This document shows positions 21,639 to 36,000 of a DNA stretch of 64,000 nt, piece after piece (position 1 is the first letter of the stretch; each line of letters starts with the position of its first letter). A program made the translations under genes and the position numbers. The stretch spans positions 62,597,393 through 62,661,392 of the forward strand of contig CM068581.1 in the NCBI GenBank assembly GCA_035048485.1. Direction: 5' to 3'. Below the pieces are notes generated by a model. It saw nothing but the letters and a program-made list of their open reading frames with translations, was not told the DNA's origin and ran no database searches. This DNA is from Pteria penguin (Eukaryota > Mollusca > Bivalvia > Pterioida > Pteriidae).

Positions 21639-21861
21639 TTGATTGATTGATTATTGTGTTTTACGTCACTCTCACAATTATTTCACGTATAAGGTGACGG
21701 CATTCGCGAATGCATTGCATACTAATTTAGACTTTTGCATCGGAAACACCCGAAGCAGTGAGGGATCTTTTACGTGCCACATCTACCATGACACGGGACC
21801 TCGGTTTTCACGGTCTCATCCGAAAGACAGAACACCGGTGTGCCCAGGTCGGGAGTCGAAA
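21639..21861 (-). mobile_element. tRNA-derived SINE, family 1
   Basis: On the plus strand it runs from tail (ttgattgattgatta) to head (gggagtcga). It shares ttttacgtcactc, gcagtgagggatcttttacg and gaaagacagaacaccgg with the copies at 44507, 54135 and 54734. The tRNA-like head is truncated and runs straight into an AAT/ATT microsatellite. Confidence 0.8.
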
Positions 21862-21866
21862 ATAAC

Positions 21867-21974
<108 letters not shown>

Positions 21975-23093
21975 TTTTGAAAAATCTAATGATAAAGAGG
22001 ACCGGAAATTGTTGTGACTGGTTCTACATAGACGAAACAACAGAGAAAAATAACAAAGAGTTCGATTAAAACATCTGCTTAAGGGTTATCAATCCTTGGG
22101 TGACGTCGTAGATATTCCGTCAAAAGGAGGCCGCGGTAGAAAGCATGAGTACAACAGAAGTAAAAAAAAAAAGACTGTAAAACTATAGGTCTTAAACATA
22201 TTTCTGATTTATTATCACTTACCAAATCATATAGGTCATTTGCATCAATTTTGTGTCAAAATAAGAGGGCGGTGTTCCATTATTTTGCTTATTTTGAAAT
22301 TTAGCATGGTGATATATATAAAAAAATTATGTTCAAATCACATACATACATAAGTACAAGGCATTCCAACACATAAAAATCGGTAGGTCCCGAAAGTAAG
22401 TAAAACTGCACGGTTTACACTGTAATTTATAGTGGACACTGTATCCGTCCGATAAGCACATACTTCTGTAACAAAAATTCGGAAACCGTCATTTTATGAC
22501 TTCAATGTATTATAAGTATTCTAAGCTTTCTTTTGAAATTGGTGCTTTAAAGTCAAGAAATATATGTGCAAAGTTGTAATTTCAAGTACATGTCTACCAT
22601 TTGTAAGTAACACTAATCAGAAAAGCAGGATAAGGAGTGAAGGATACCATTTCTTCTCTGGTGCATCCTTTTAATCCTGTAACTGACCATAAGTGACTCC
22701 ATCCTAGCTGGACCATCTACCGTTCATTCCGTCAAATCCTTTGACGACAGCATTAGTGATTAGTGTCATACAGCTTTGTCAGATGTCTTCTGTTTTCTCT
22801 TTAGCAATCCTTTTAAAATACAAGGCAATGCTGATATATATCGCATGACGAACTACTACGAATAGAGGCGGATCATAAACCTCTAATGCTAGATAATGCC
22901 CTCTTAAGGAGGAAGTAATATGGCAAATACCTTACTTAGGTAAATTTTCATGCGTAATCTCTGCATCTTTCTCGGAACAGTATCTCCAGATATATGATAC
23001 GAGATATAAGATACATTACACATATAGTGTATTGCTGTTATTCATATATAACATTACGATTTTATCGTTGAAGAAAATGTAGTATGACAGAAT

Positions 23094-23167
23094 ATGGCGG
23101 ACAAAAGCAGCGGGGAACTAGACACTATCCAGGAGACTGGAGAAGGCAAATCCAATGGTAACCAAAG
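23094..23167 (+). CDS. Copy 2 first coding exon
   Basis: ATG at 23094 opens MADKSSGELDTIQETGEG and the exon ends with phase 2 at ag|gtatga. The completed codon AGG joins cleanly to SQPDPEKEF in the exon at 28382. The intervening 5.2-kb intron contains a GA microsatellite, a mariner-superfamily relic and an interspersed repeat. A further non-coding 5' exon cannot be excluded. Confidence 0.82.
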
Positions 23168-23995
23168 GTATGATCCCATATGCGACTGCATCTTGGTAAC
23201 ATTCTTGAGTACAAATGTTATAATTATTTATGTATAGGCGAGCTTCAAGCCCAGGAGTACTGTAATGACTGTGATTTGTCTTTTGTTCGTATGTCAATAT
23301 TCTTTACCTCTCTGTAAAAACTGAATGATGAAATATTCAATTGTCCCTGAAAATGTTCTCCAACCATATTCAGCATTAACTGAGACCAGGACAAAATAAA
23401 ATATGCCCCACAGCATCGTTTCTTTTTCTTTGATTGCTGTTGTTTATTTTAGACTTCTTCAGATCGGTGTGTAAGGATACAAAGCAAATGCATCAGATTG
23501 ATCTAAATGGTTGTCTTAAAAACAGTTCTTATTTCGGTTACATTCGAAATCACACTTTTGAAGCTTTTGTGTCAACCTTAATCAATTTAGTTTTCATGGG
23601 TTGCTTTTGTTTTATCTAGTTTAGATAAATTATAAGTATCATTTATATGGTATTTATCTCCCTATGAGGGAATATATGTTTTGTAGTGCAAAAATTATTT
23701 TATTGACTTTTTCTTCGTTTCCACGAAGAAGAAAACCGAAAAGGATTACTACAACGCATCTTAAATCATTAAATTAAGCTACGACATACTTTCTTTTAAG
23801 ATATACCTCAATTTTCTTTTGCTACAACCTAATCCAAATAGGGACGCGTCTTGTAGATATGGAGCTATGTCAATTTACACTGACATTATAAAATGAAGAA
23901 ATCTGAAATTGGATATTATATAATATATATAAATAATAATGGAATGGATTATTAAATTTAGTTCACAGAAATGGTTTTACGAAAGTCTGATCATA

Positions 23996-24058
<63 letters not shown>

Positions 24059-27000
24059 GTAGCACCTGTGCCTCTCCCTTACTCTGAGATTTTGATACTA
24101 ATAACCTCCTTTTTATATCATTGTTGCATGGGAATTGGTCAGAGTGAATTCATCTATAAAATTACGTAATTAATGATTTTTTAATGATTTTTATGAAATA
24201 AAGAGGTTTGCAGTTTATTAAAATAACTTGGCCTATGTCTAATACAATTTTATCTATATGCACTTAAGTACATGGGACGTAATTATGCAAATATATTTTT
24301 GTACGCCTTTAATTGTTACATACTGAAATAGAAGTAAAAGAACAATTATGAGATGCACATTAATGACGTTGTCTTTTAAGATTGTGTCCGAAGAAATATA
24401 TCTTACTGGAAAACAGAAGTGTACTATTCATATACAAAAAGCCCCTCTTAATTGCATTTAAAAATGACCTGTTTTTTCTACATTCTTATGTTTGGCTTTC
24501 CAAAACTCTGACTTTCAATAAAATCAATCCCTGGTAGAAATGTCTTTTTATAACTATAAAGGTAAAAATAAAGGCTGTTTCAAGCTTCAGTATGTACAGG
24601 GTGTCCCATAATATTTTTCACTGCTTTAAAGTTTTGTCGTTTGTCATTTCTTGGTTGATTTTTATTATTTTTATACCAAATTAACATGCATTTATTACAA
24701 AATTGTACGGGGAAATTTATGACGTCATTCAACGAGAAAGACGTCATTTAACGTTCATTGTTACTCAAGATGGCATAGTTCAATAGTTTAAATGCTGGAA
24801 TTGTTAAATTGGATTATTCAACAAACTCCCTCCCCTTTGCGGTTATTCGAGAAATGAGAAAGCGGCACCCGAAAACAAAGGCTTTATCACGGATAAAAAT
24901 AACAAGAATGGTTGATAGATTTGAACAAACAAGATCGGTAACGTATGGACGTCACTCGAATCCTGGTCCACCCAAATCTGAAAGAACTGACATTTCAGAA
25001 ATGCCATAAAGATCGTTCAAAAAGATTTTAGGTGATGTTGCAAACACAGCAAGTTGTTATTAAGTGTTCATAAAATGCTACGCTTGGCTATAATCTGAAA
25101 ATGACACCATATGCACTATCAGTAATGCAACACCTCAAAGATACTGACATTAACAGTCGAACTGAATTTGCACACTGTATAAAAACCATTCAAACATTGT
25201 CAATTTGTTATGGTTTAGTGATGAATCACATTTCTATTTAAATGCGGCATTAAACAAGACAAACTGTCGCCATTGGGCATGCGCAAAACCAGACTTCCAT
25301 TTGGAAAAACCTGTGCACAGTGATAGAGTTACAGTTTGGGCAGCACTTAGCCAGGGCGGCATCATAGTGCCATTCTTCTTTGAAGATACATACGGACAAA
25401 CAGAAACAATCAATAATGAACGTTATCTGAAAATTTTGAAACAGCAATTTATTTCAGCCTTACGGCGGAAAGGGTTCGATACCCGTCACATTTGGTGTCA
25501 ACATGATGGCGCAGCACCACACACCTCTGGATTAGTGCTCAAGTGGCTCGAGGAAACATTCGGAGACCGAGTCGTTTCTTTAAAGAAACAGCACGCATAG
25601 CCGCCACACTCACCGACTTGAATCTATTACACTTTTATTTGTGGGGATACTTGTTAGACAAAGTATAAAACCCATGTCTTGCAACTATATGTGAGTTTAA
25701 AATGAATACAAAAATGCAATAAAAAAATCACACAAAATGGACGTCACGTGGAACATATGCTTTAAAAAAGGCGTAATACTTCTCGATGAATGCAATGATT
25801 TTTGTTATTTTATGTATACTCCGTAAGACTTTATCATATTAGGGAGCAACCTGATTTTTAAGGGGGGGGGGGCAGGAAATCAAATGGTTGCTCCCTGTTA
25901 TTTTCGTATAAATACTGATTTCATAAATTTTCCGTCATGAAGTTATGTAAATCACTCTTACACTAAGGAGTATCTCTTCATGCAGAGCTCTGTTCTTAGA
26001 TTGATTCTTTGGTTCACTTTTTGGTTCACTTTGGTTTTAATACTGCTCTTCAAATATTTATATAATATGAAAATTCCAACGATTCGGCCACGAGCATCAC
26101 TAAAGAGCCATAAGTTGTCGAAATGTGCATCTGGTGCACAAAATTGAAAGGTATGTATGTTTCATATTTATAGTATGAAAGCAGTAACACATTATAACAC
26201 TACCTGTATAAAAAGTTCAATGTGATAAATGTATTACATTACATATGAAGCACAATTAAGAGAGAAAATATGGTCGTTTTAAAATGTATTTGCGGACACT
26301 CATGTATGGCAACATCAATTTACATTCCAGAAAAAAATCAAATAGAAACATTAAGTGAAGTTGATACTTCCAAAGAGTATCAAATAGACATTGAATTAAA
26401 TATGTAACAAGAAAATCTTTGATCATTAAAAAATAATCTCCTCTATAACACATACAAAGTTATGTGTAAAGAGCATTCCGGTCTTCAGGTCCGCAATAAG
26501 AGTTTTAACAATGTGTTAATTGCGTGCATCGTATGCTCATTTCGACAATAATGTCTGTTCAATTATGCATTATGTAATTAAGAAACAAAGCACATCTACA
26601 GTTTAAATGCTATTAAAATGATACTAAAATGCAATTTTCAACACAACCATGACATATATACTATAAATAAATGGAAATGCAATAGTATAAAGGGGGAAGA
26701 AATAATCCCTCAATTTTACATTTGTATTTCTCAGTACAGCTAAAAATAGATCGACCGATAGTAAGCTGTAGATAAGAGGATATTATTCGGGCCCGTGACA
26801 TATATGTTGATAAATCTTTGTAATAAAAAAAATTAGGTCATCACTGATAAACATTATCAACGAATGCTATCAGTTCTAGTATGTATTCTGTTATCTTCAG
26901 ACTGATATACAAATAACACTGTAGTGTGTATATAGTTTTCTGTCTGGGTGAAATATGATAGTGGCAAATGCGGGCATAATTGTCTTGTAGTAAATGATCA

Positions 27001-30000
27001 CTTCGTCACCATTCTCGACTTTGACATCAGAGTTTCATTTGCTATTGTTCTGTATTGTAGTACCGATATTCATAAAGATGTTTTTATTTCCTACCTATTC
27101 CAATTTGAGCCATTTAACGGTAATTGAAATCAGGATTGTTCTGTAGTAGATACTTATGTCTAACGAAAATTTTTGATAAGATCATGCATTGTGTTGGGTT
27201 TTTTATATTCAAAAACTGGGTTTTTAAGATTCAATTTGTACTTTAGGAAAAAGATTACAATTTAAAATTTTACTCTGAACGTTTAAAGTTGTAGATGAAA
27301 ACATTTTGAATTACAGCAATGTTATTAATTTGGAAAATAATACGTTGTATTCAAATTTGTTTTATTTAAAAATTATTTGACACATTTTCGATTTGTTATC
27401 CACAACCGCTTTATAAAATTTAAGCAGACTTTACAGGATGTCGGTAATAAGGTCTTTACTACGTTTGTGTTTTTCCACCCGATCCGTAATCCAAAGGTTC
27501 TGATTGCTGAGACATTTTCCACTTCTCCTCTGCACATAATGTCACTAGATCTTACCGGAATTAAGTATTTAAATTCCTCCACCAAATTTATGTTTATCGA
27601 GCCTATCTATAATCCAAGATGACACTGATTGGTTGACACATTTTTGAAATCTCTGAAACCGTTTTTTCAGAATTTCACAACTAAGAAAAAATATCTACTC
27701 AAGGTCCTCTACCAAGTTTTTGTTTTCTCTTATTGGTTTCTCTACCCAAATTGTATATTTCGACCAGATCAGTCATCCAAGATAGCTGGTTGCCAAGGGT
27801 TCTGATTGATTGACACATTTTTGTTTTTGGTGTTTTTCCTCAGCAACTGCTTCATAGAGTATCACCAAACCTTACAGGAAGTTAAATATCAAGGTCCAAA
27901 ACCAAAACTGTATCTTTTGACTAAATCTGTCATTCAAGAAGGACGCCAAAAACTATGATTAGCTGACATTTTTGGACTTCTTTTCATTGACCGATTTACA
28001 GGATATCACCAATTTTATAGAAAATGAATACCTAAAGTACTCAAATTCTTCTGCCAAAATTGAGCTGTTTGCAAAAAGCATATAATGCTCAGGTGAGCGA
28101 TATAGACCCACTTGAGCCTCTTGTTGATTACAAGACTTTTTTATGTAATAACCAAAGCACATACAAGGAAATTTTAGTTTACTGTATGCTATAATTCTGT
28201 AGTACATTTCATTTTCTTATTTTGAAAAAGCAATTAACTATTTCCCCATTGAATTCAACTTTTCAAATACTGACATGTTAATATCGTTGCGTTTATTAAC
28301 ATATCCTTAATGTTTGGACAAGGATCACATTTTTATGATTTTATATTGTCATTTTAATTTAATACCGATCGATTTTGTCAGGTCCCAGCCCGATCCTGAA
28401 AAAGAATTTGGGAATTTATGGGACATATTCCGAAAGGATCGCTATGACGATGAAGTGTCTATGTTTAGTGGGTTCACTAACTCCCTCTTCAAGGCCATAA
28501 AGATATTGTCGTATATCTTTTTATCATTGATCCTGTTTTCTACTGTCATCACTTCAAGGAGCAGTCTACAAATCCTAAGCAACTTATATGCAGACCAAAC
28601 TGATGTAAGCTTTTATTGTGCAAACAACTGTTACATACATATCACATTTTACTTTTGTATCACAATTCTTCATAACATATACATGGTGACATATGAGTGT
28701 TTATTAAATGACGACGACGTCTAAATATAATTATATGTATATGCATCGACCGTTTTATTCACTTTGAATATGTTTTTTGTGGTATATTATTATCAAAATA
28801 TTTATTAAAGAGGAAACGTTTGTCTATGATGGTAACCGAGCTTTTTCAATGTCCGATCGTATCTCTATGGTGAAACTGGGTAGTTGGTAGGTTGGTTGCT
28901 CGGTGTTTTACGTCGCTTTCAACATTTTTTTCAGTTATATCGCCACATGGAATCGAACCCGGAAGATAAGCCCCTAACCACCACACCAACGACTGATAGA
29001 GATTTTTTTTACGCTGTAAAAATCTTTAGGCTGTATATTTTTCATTTTAGGATAGCCTTACACATGATGTCATCGCATATCTTTTCCTTTTCATTATATC
29101 CATTCCTGATGCCTTCATTTTTCTCAAGTCGTCAGTTCAGTTTCTATTTGGGAAACGAAATGTTCCAACCTTAGGCAACGTCATAACGGTACTGTGCAAC
29201 ATTATGATAAAACGATTGATTTCATGTACAGAAAAGATAAATTCATAAATGATAAGTATTCATGTGAAACACATAGTATGTTAAAACAGCGAAGTTTAAT
29301 TGCAACGTAAAACTTTTTGTTGATTCTTTTCTTTCTTCGATCTAGATCTCATCTGCCTAAAATTTAGGGTCTTTTTAGGTAATTTGTTTTATGATTTATT
29401 ACCGTATAATTTAATTTTAGGTCGCCCTCAGGGAAATAGGTCACGTGATAGGGCTAGCCTTTTTCCTATTTAAAGTGATTCCTCACCTTGACGCATTAGA
29501 ATGCGCAGTTGTCACAACTTCTGTGCCAGTGGTAGTAGCATTTGTTCATACTGTCTCGTATTGCGGACGACGTAATTCTCGCAGTCATGGCTGGAACCGC
29601 AGGAAGATAGTTAAGCAACTCCTAAACGGCATATCTATGCTGCTCTTATTTGCCCCACTTTTCATCGTACCGATGCTGATTTCAAGCAAGTCTCAGATGA
29701 AGCCCTCAAAAGGAGAGTTTATAGCATGGGAAATCATCAGTGTAGTATTGTTGTCTACACGTTGGGTGGAAACATATTCCTCAAGAAATATCGGAAAGAA
29801 AAGTTGTAGTATACCTATCACGTCACGTGCCCTCGATAAAGGTCATGTGCTAACCTGTATCTGCTCAAGTTTTTTAAGGCTATTGACAATGTTTGTTCTT
29901 TTTACTACCTATTTTTGTCCAGATATACGAAATGTAAATAGTGCGTTTACTGCGTTTTCTGACGCCACAGAAAACGTAACACGGTCTATTTATAGTAATA

Positions 30001-33000
30001 ATGATGTTTGCAGAAACATTACAACAAACTTAACAAACGGATACAATTCCACAACTTCTCCAGCAATCACCACCATAACGTGTGTGAAATTTTGGGATGT
30101 TTTAGGTCCATTTTTAGTGCATTTTCTATCCGCCATGTCTGCCAATCATTGTGCCGTTGTCGCATGTCGATTGTGTATGCAGGTCATCAGTTTCTCGTTG
30201 CCTTTGGCCTTAGCGGCGCCTGTGTATGTTTCTCTGATGGTCATATTCAAAGAAGCTGACGTCACGACTCTCCAAACGCATATTGGTCTACAGAACATAA
30301 ACAGTTCGTACAGGTTAGTCATATTGCAGAGTAGGAAGCTAATTATATAATCTCTACATTCTTTTTTTTTTTTTTGTTTATTTCATTTTATTTTTTGGGG
30401 GGGGGGTTGTTTTTTGTGTCATTCTAAATAAAATATTTCGTGTCATCTGCTCCTTGTTGGCCTTATTCGCCGATAAAGCTTGCCAAAGAAGAAATCTATT
30501 TTTCGTGCCAAGAGAATTATCACACTTTGATTTCCAATATGGTAAAATGATGTGAGTTCCACAAAGGCATTGTATCAATTATTTCCTTTTTGCTATGCAC
30601 TTCTTATTTGCAAACCATATATAATTTGTCATTTACATTGTACATTGAGATGCAGGGGATGACATTAACTCTTTTAACTATTTATTTCATAGTTTGTTAG
30701 GAATTTTTTTCATTGGTTGGTTTGCCCAGCTTTGGATCTGTAAACATATTTGGACAAGTGGCGGAGAAGAAAGACTAGCATTTACACGCAAGTAAGTGTG
30801 TATTATATCCGTATTTATAGCGTGCATATAATCAGCATGTCTATTGTTGTGCTGATCACTCAGTTTGTACCTGTGATAAGTTTGCATGTTTTTCTAGAAC
30901 TGTCAGGATCTACAGAATTTTTCGATTTGTTAACTGTACAAAATGCTTTAATAAATTTTACTTTTTGATCAGCAAATCGGACATTCACGGTTTTTCAAAA
31001 ATATATGCACACTTAACACTCATTTTCTCATTTAATCTTATCTATTTTTTTTTTCTTTTGAAAAGGAGATGGGGAGCGACCTTAAATTGAGTCATTGTAT
31101 TATGTCCTTTTCGAAATGTTGTGTAAAGCAGTGTTGGTCTGTGTTATTTGGTGTGAGATTTTTAATTGATTAGTCTGCATGTATTGGACATTCATGGCTA
31201 AAAAACCTGCTACACAGGAGACGTCTACTCCTGTGCACCGGGTAAGACTTTTCAGAGTGCCGTCGATATCCAGTGTGATATGTTGCTGCTAAAAACAGAT
31301 ATATATAATTTTGTTTTTATTGTATTCATCCTCGACAAGCTGATAATTTCTACAGCGCGTAAAAAATGGGTGTTTATAGTAAGCAGAACATGTGCTTACA
31401 TTTCAAGAGGACCTGATCTCATTCCCTTTTCACATATTTTGTTGACGGTAGACTCTATGTCGGGCCTTGCCTAAACCTCCTCAGATGAAATCTGGGTGTT
31501 AGTCATAACAAGGACCTTAGCTCGTTTTCAGAAGACAAAGCATGTTCTGCGTGTTCTGCCGTTGTCGTGAATAGGAAGATGGGCCCGTAAACCGGCTAAT
31601 CACACACATTAGATAACCAACTTTGTTTCAATTGACTGTGCTAATTCGGTGTCTCACCTGCATTACAACTGAATTTTTGTGATATCTTTTTATGTCTTTA
31701 TTGTTTGCTTTTTTGTCATATACCTGAGTTAGATGTCTTTATGCTTTCTATTGATTAGATATCCTGTGGATTTTCTTCTATGTATTTTCCCTTTCTGCTG
31801 ATATACCCTTCAATTTCATGAATTTTGGACCATTGAGTTGGTTTCATTCATCATCTAATCAGTGACATTGACACGCTTGTTACCCTGGAACTAATCAGTG
31901 ACATTGACACGCTTGTTACCCTGGAACTAGGTTCTTCTCTATGTTATTTTTCTTAAATTTTTTATTTGACATTTTTACATTTTTCTTCACTATTATACTT
32001 ATAATACTGTCTTGAACGGGACACCTATGTACACCTAAAAATTCGATTTGTATTTACTGTTTCAATTTTTGTCAGTAATTTAATGAATGTCTTTTAGGTC
32101 AATATATCGGAAAGTATTTGTTTTCTTTATATGTTAAATTTATAAATTTTTGTCTATATTTAGCAAAGCCTACGTGTCGATGTTGATATCATTCATGTTT
32201 GTGCTGTAAGAACGTATTAACGTATCTTTACAGATTATTCGTGCTTCCTAATTTCTGTAGCCCTATAATAGACATCGCTATGATGCATAGTCGAAAACGG
32301 AAACTAGCAGCCCAAAAAACAGCACATGAGATAGATGTTAAGAAACCGACACCAATGGTGTATATATGTGCAACAATGTGGCATGAGAATAGAGTGGAAA
32401 TGAAGAAAATTCTCACCTCCATATTTAGGTAAATGTATAAAAAGTAAAATATAAAAAATGATATAACTGGTGCAGCTGACAAGCAGGAGACGCCTATTTG
32501 TCCTTCAAGGTGTCAAACCTCATCTCTTACTTTAACTCCGGGTATTTCCATAAAAGGAAACGTCATATTCCTAACGATTTGTTGATAAAATGTTGATGTA
32601 CCGGACATTTTTTTTACATTATGTACAATTTTCAATTCGACATAAACGTTCCTTTACATTTGGTGTAAAAACATATTAAGCAATATACATGTATAGTGAA
32701 CAATTATTTGGGTTTTTTTCAAATTATTGAAACTGAAATGATGCAGTGTCAAAGTTGCACTAACAACAGTATTAGATGGTGCACTCAAGGACATCAAAGG
32801 TGAGACTATTGCAGTTTCAGTACTGAAAATCATTGAAGAGAAATAGGTTGTTGAAAATTAATACAGGTTTATATAAATTCTTTTATTTTTTATTAAAATG
32901 TACATAATATGCATGTATTTAACAGATTAGATTTGGATCAGTTTGCGCGAAGTCAAAATAAAAAGTTTGCTGAGACTGACTTTTATGAATTTGAAGGTAT

Positions 33001-36000
33001 GCTATATCTTGATTTCACGGTATGTGATATATTAATGATATATGGCGTTAATTCACCAATTCAGGTGTAAATTTTGTTGGTTGTTTTGTCTTACGTCGCT
33101 TTAAAGATTTGTTCAATCATATCAACCTCTTGAAAATAATGGTGGATTCTGGGAATCAAACCGGATCGTATGCAACGAATGCCAAATGTTCAACCACTTC
33201 ACAAAGTGTGTTATTAAATTTATTAGTATAATTTACAATAAAAATCATACCGACATATTTAAATTACTCCTTTGTTATCCTTATGCGAAACAAACTATTA
33301 ACTAATAGATGAATGATTTCCTGGACATTGGCATACCCAAATAGATTTGTATCATCTCCACCATTCTAAGTCCTGGTCTGGTAAATATTTATGCTAGTCT
33401 AATTCCTTCGATGAACCATGCTAAACAGACTCGGTTCATCCTCCCATGAACTTGGGTCATGGAAGTAGTAGCCGGCGTATGGCAAAGCACATGCGTAGTA
33501 ATATAAAAAGGGGCGGGGCTTACTCAAGTTAAATATAAGAATTGTAATAACGTAATTAATACATCTGTTAATTTTGAGCAATTAAAGAAATTACCTTTAC
33601 AGATAGAGTATTTTTAGCATTCTAGACACGCACTGTATTGCGTGTACTTTTCCATTTCATGAAAAATTCGGTCCTTGTTAGTTTGATAACGGGGAATTTG
33701 ATATTTTGTTTTCAAAAAAGAACCTTTTAAAATGCATTGTAAATATAAGGAATGACTGTCTTTTTTTCTAGGTTCATAGGGAATGAACTTGGGTGAGAAA
33801 CAAACAAATCATTGGAGAACCGCTTAGCGGTTCACGTGATTTGTTTGTATCTCACCCAAGTTCATTCCCCATGAACCTAGAAAAAAAGTCAGTCATTCCT
33901 TAACTGAATGCCTCGAATATGAGCATTGCAAAATGTTGGTTAACTGAATGCAGATTGGTAAATTGGTACGATAGGGAAAATGCACTACTTTCTTTTTTGT
34001 ACAATGAAGTGGACATCAACTCTATAAATACCATCCATCTGTTCACTGGACTATTTTTGTCGTAAAAAATGGTTCTAGAAAAATGTAGTTGTAGTTAAAT
34101 TTTAATCATTTAATGAACATAAGTTTTAAATCATAGGCATGTATATCTTTTATCGAGTGTCAGCTAAAATCAGGTGATTAAAACAAATGAAAGCATTCCC
34201 TGTTCGCTTGCTATATGCGTCTATGCCTACGTTTAAGCATTTCAATATTAAATTTCACATTTTAATTTCATGTTATCACTGTAGCTCACATTCCATTTGA
34301 TGATGCCATGAAAACTCCAAAAGCTTCGCCAAATTTAAGAACAATAAACAAATTCGTTCGTCAGCTCATGGAGATTGTCGAAGAAGCAGGAAGGTAAGTA
34401 ATGTACAGATTAGATAGGCAAACATAACTAAAGAGTAATCTCTAAGTTCTACTGCTGTTGCAGAGAAGGAAGCCAGGCCTGATCTAAGTTGGTAAAACTT
34501 GTAGCCAATCCTATGCTGTTTTGGGCAATAAACTAAGTTTAAACTAAACTAAGGAAGCAAGGTAGATACACATGTAATTTTTAAGAAGTCAAAGTACTGA
34601 TGATGATAAAAATGATATCATGATGTTAATGTATATTTTATGTCAAATAACTGAAGATTCAAAGATATAGTTCCAACCTTGTAGATCTTTGTACAAGAGG
34701 GACGTGAAATTGACCCCTGTGAAGTATATCACGCCATATGGTGGACGCATAGTTTGGACGTTACCCGGGCAAAATAAACTAATTGCACATCTCAAGGACA
34801 AACAAAAAATAAGACACAAAAAGCGATGGTCACAGGTAAAGAAAAACATACATGATTAATGTGCATCAACTCGTCTATTATTGCCATAATTCTGGCGGAT
34901 TAATTTTTCTTCAATTAAGAGGATATTTCACTTTAAACATGTTTGTACGGAGTCTCATATTATATGTAGGGTTTTTACGCTACAATGTATTTGGAAATCT
35001 CATTACACTGGGTATCTATGAGTACAACTTTCCAAAGGAGGCAGAAGCACTTTGAAACATTTATATGAGAGACGGGGACAGTTTAAGAGTTGGATTTCTA
35101 TAGCAGTTGGGGTAGGGATGCTTGAAATATTTTCATGCAATTGTTACTACTATATATATATCACTTAACAAGTAACAGAGATACAATAAAATAGCTTAAT
35201 GGATAATATGTACATTGTAGTTGACACAATTTATCGGGGTTTTTTTTTTATTTATTATAGCACTTCAAAAACAAATCACATTTAAATGACATTTACTTTA
35301 TACAGATAATGTACATGTATTACTTCGCTGGATATGAGCTGATGATGAAGTCCAAACATAAGTTCAAAGCCGGCATTCCTTTCAGAGATACACAATCTGT
35401 TTTCGACGGACTCCCAGAGAGTTTGAAGGAAAAGGTTAATAAATACATGTGTGTCGAATATCAAAAACCAATCAATAGGAACTACCGAATTACGTGTCTT
35501 TTTAAAGTGTTTGATATCTCTTCATTAGATTAAGACGTGGATTTACCGGCAAGGCATAACCGTATACAATTATAACAACAAATATTTGTAAAGTGATAGA
35601 TGACATCTCTTTTTATGATTATTATACGCAATTAATATTCAAATTTGATGTTGTAAATTATCATAAAATTCATTTAGTCTAGGAGAACTCCGATTTTTAA
35701 ATAAGCAAACTGAAACATATAAGTAGATGTTGAACATTCTGTCTAATGACAATTTGTGGTAAATAGAGTAGAGACTGTCTTACAAATTGTCGGAATTCAA
35801 TGGCACAAACAGTAACCCACTCATCACTCACATATTTCTCTCTATAGGAAAAAAGCAATTCGCCCTTGGGTTCCATTTCAGATATATACATGTCTTACTT
35901 TCAGTTAACAATCCTTTATTCGCGGACCACGTTAGCATAATTTATCCAATGAACTGAACTGGAAAGTTAAAAAGTTTGAGTTTTGTGTCAATATATAAAT

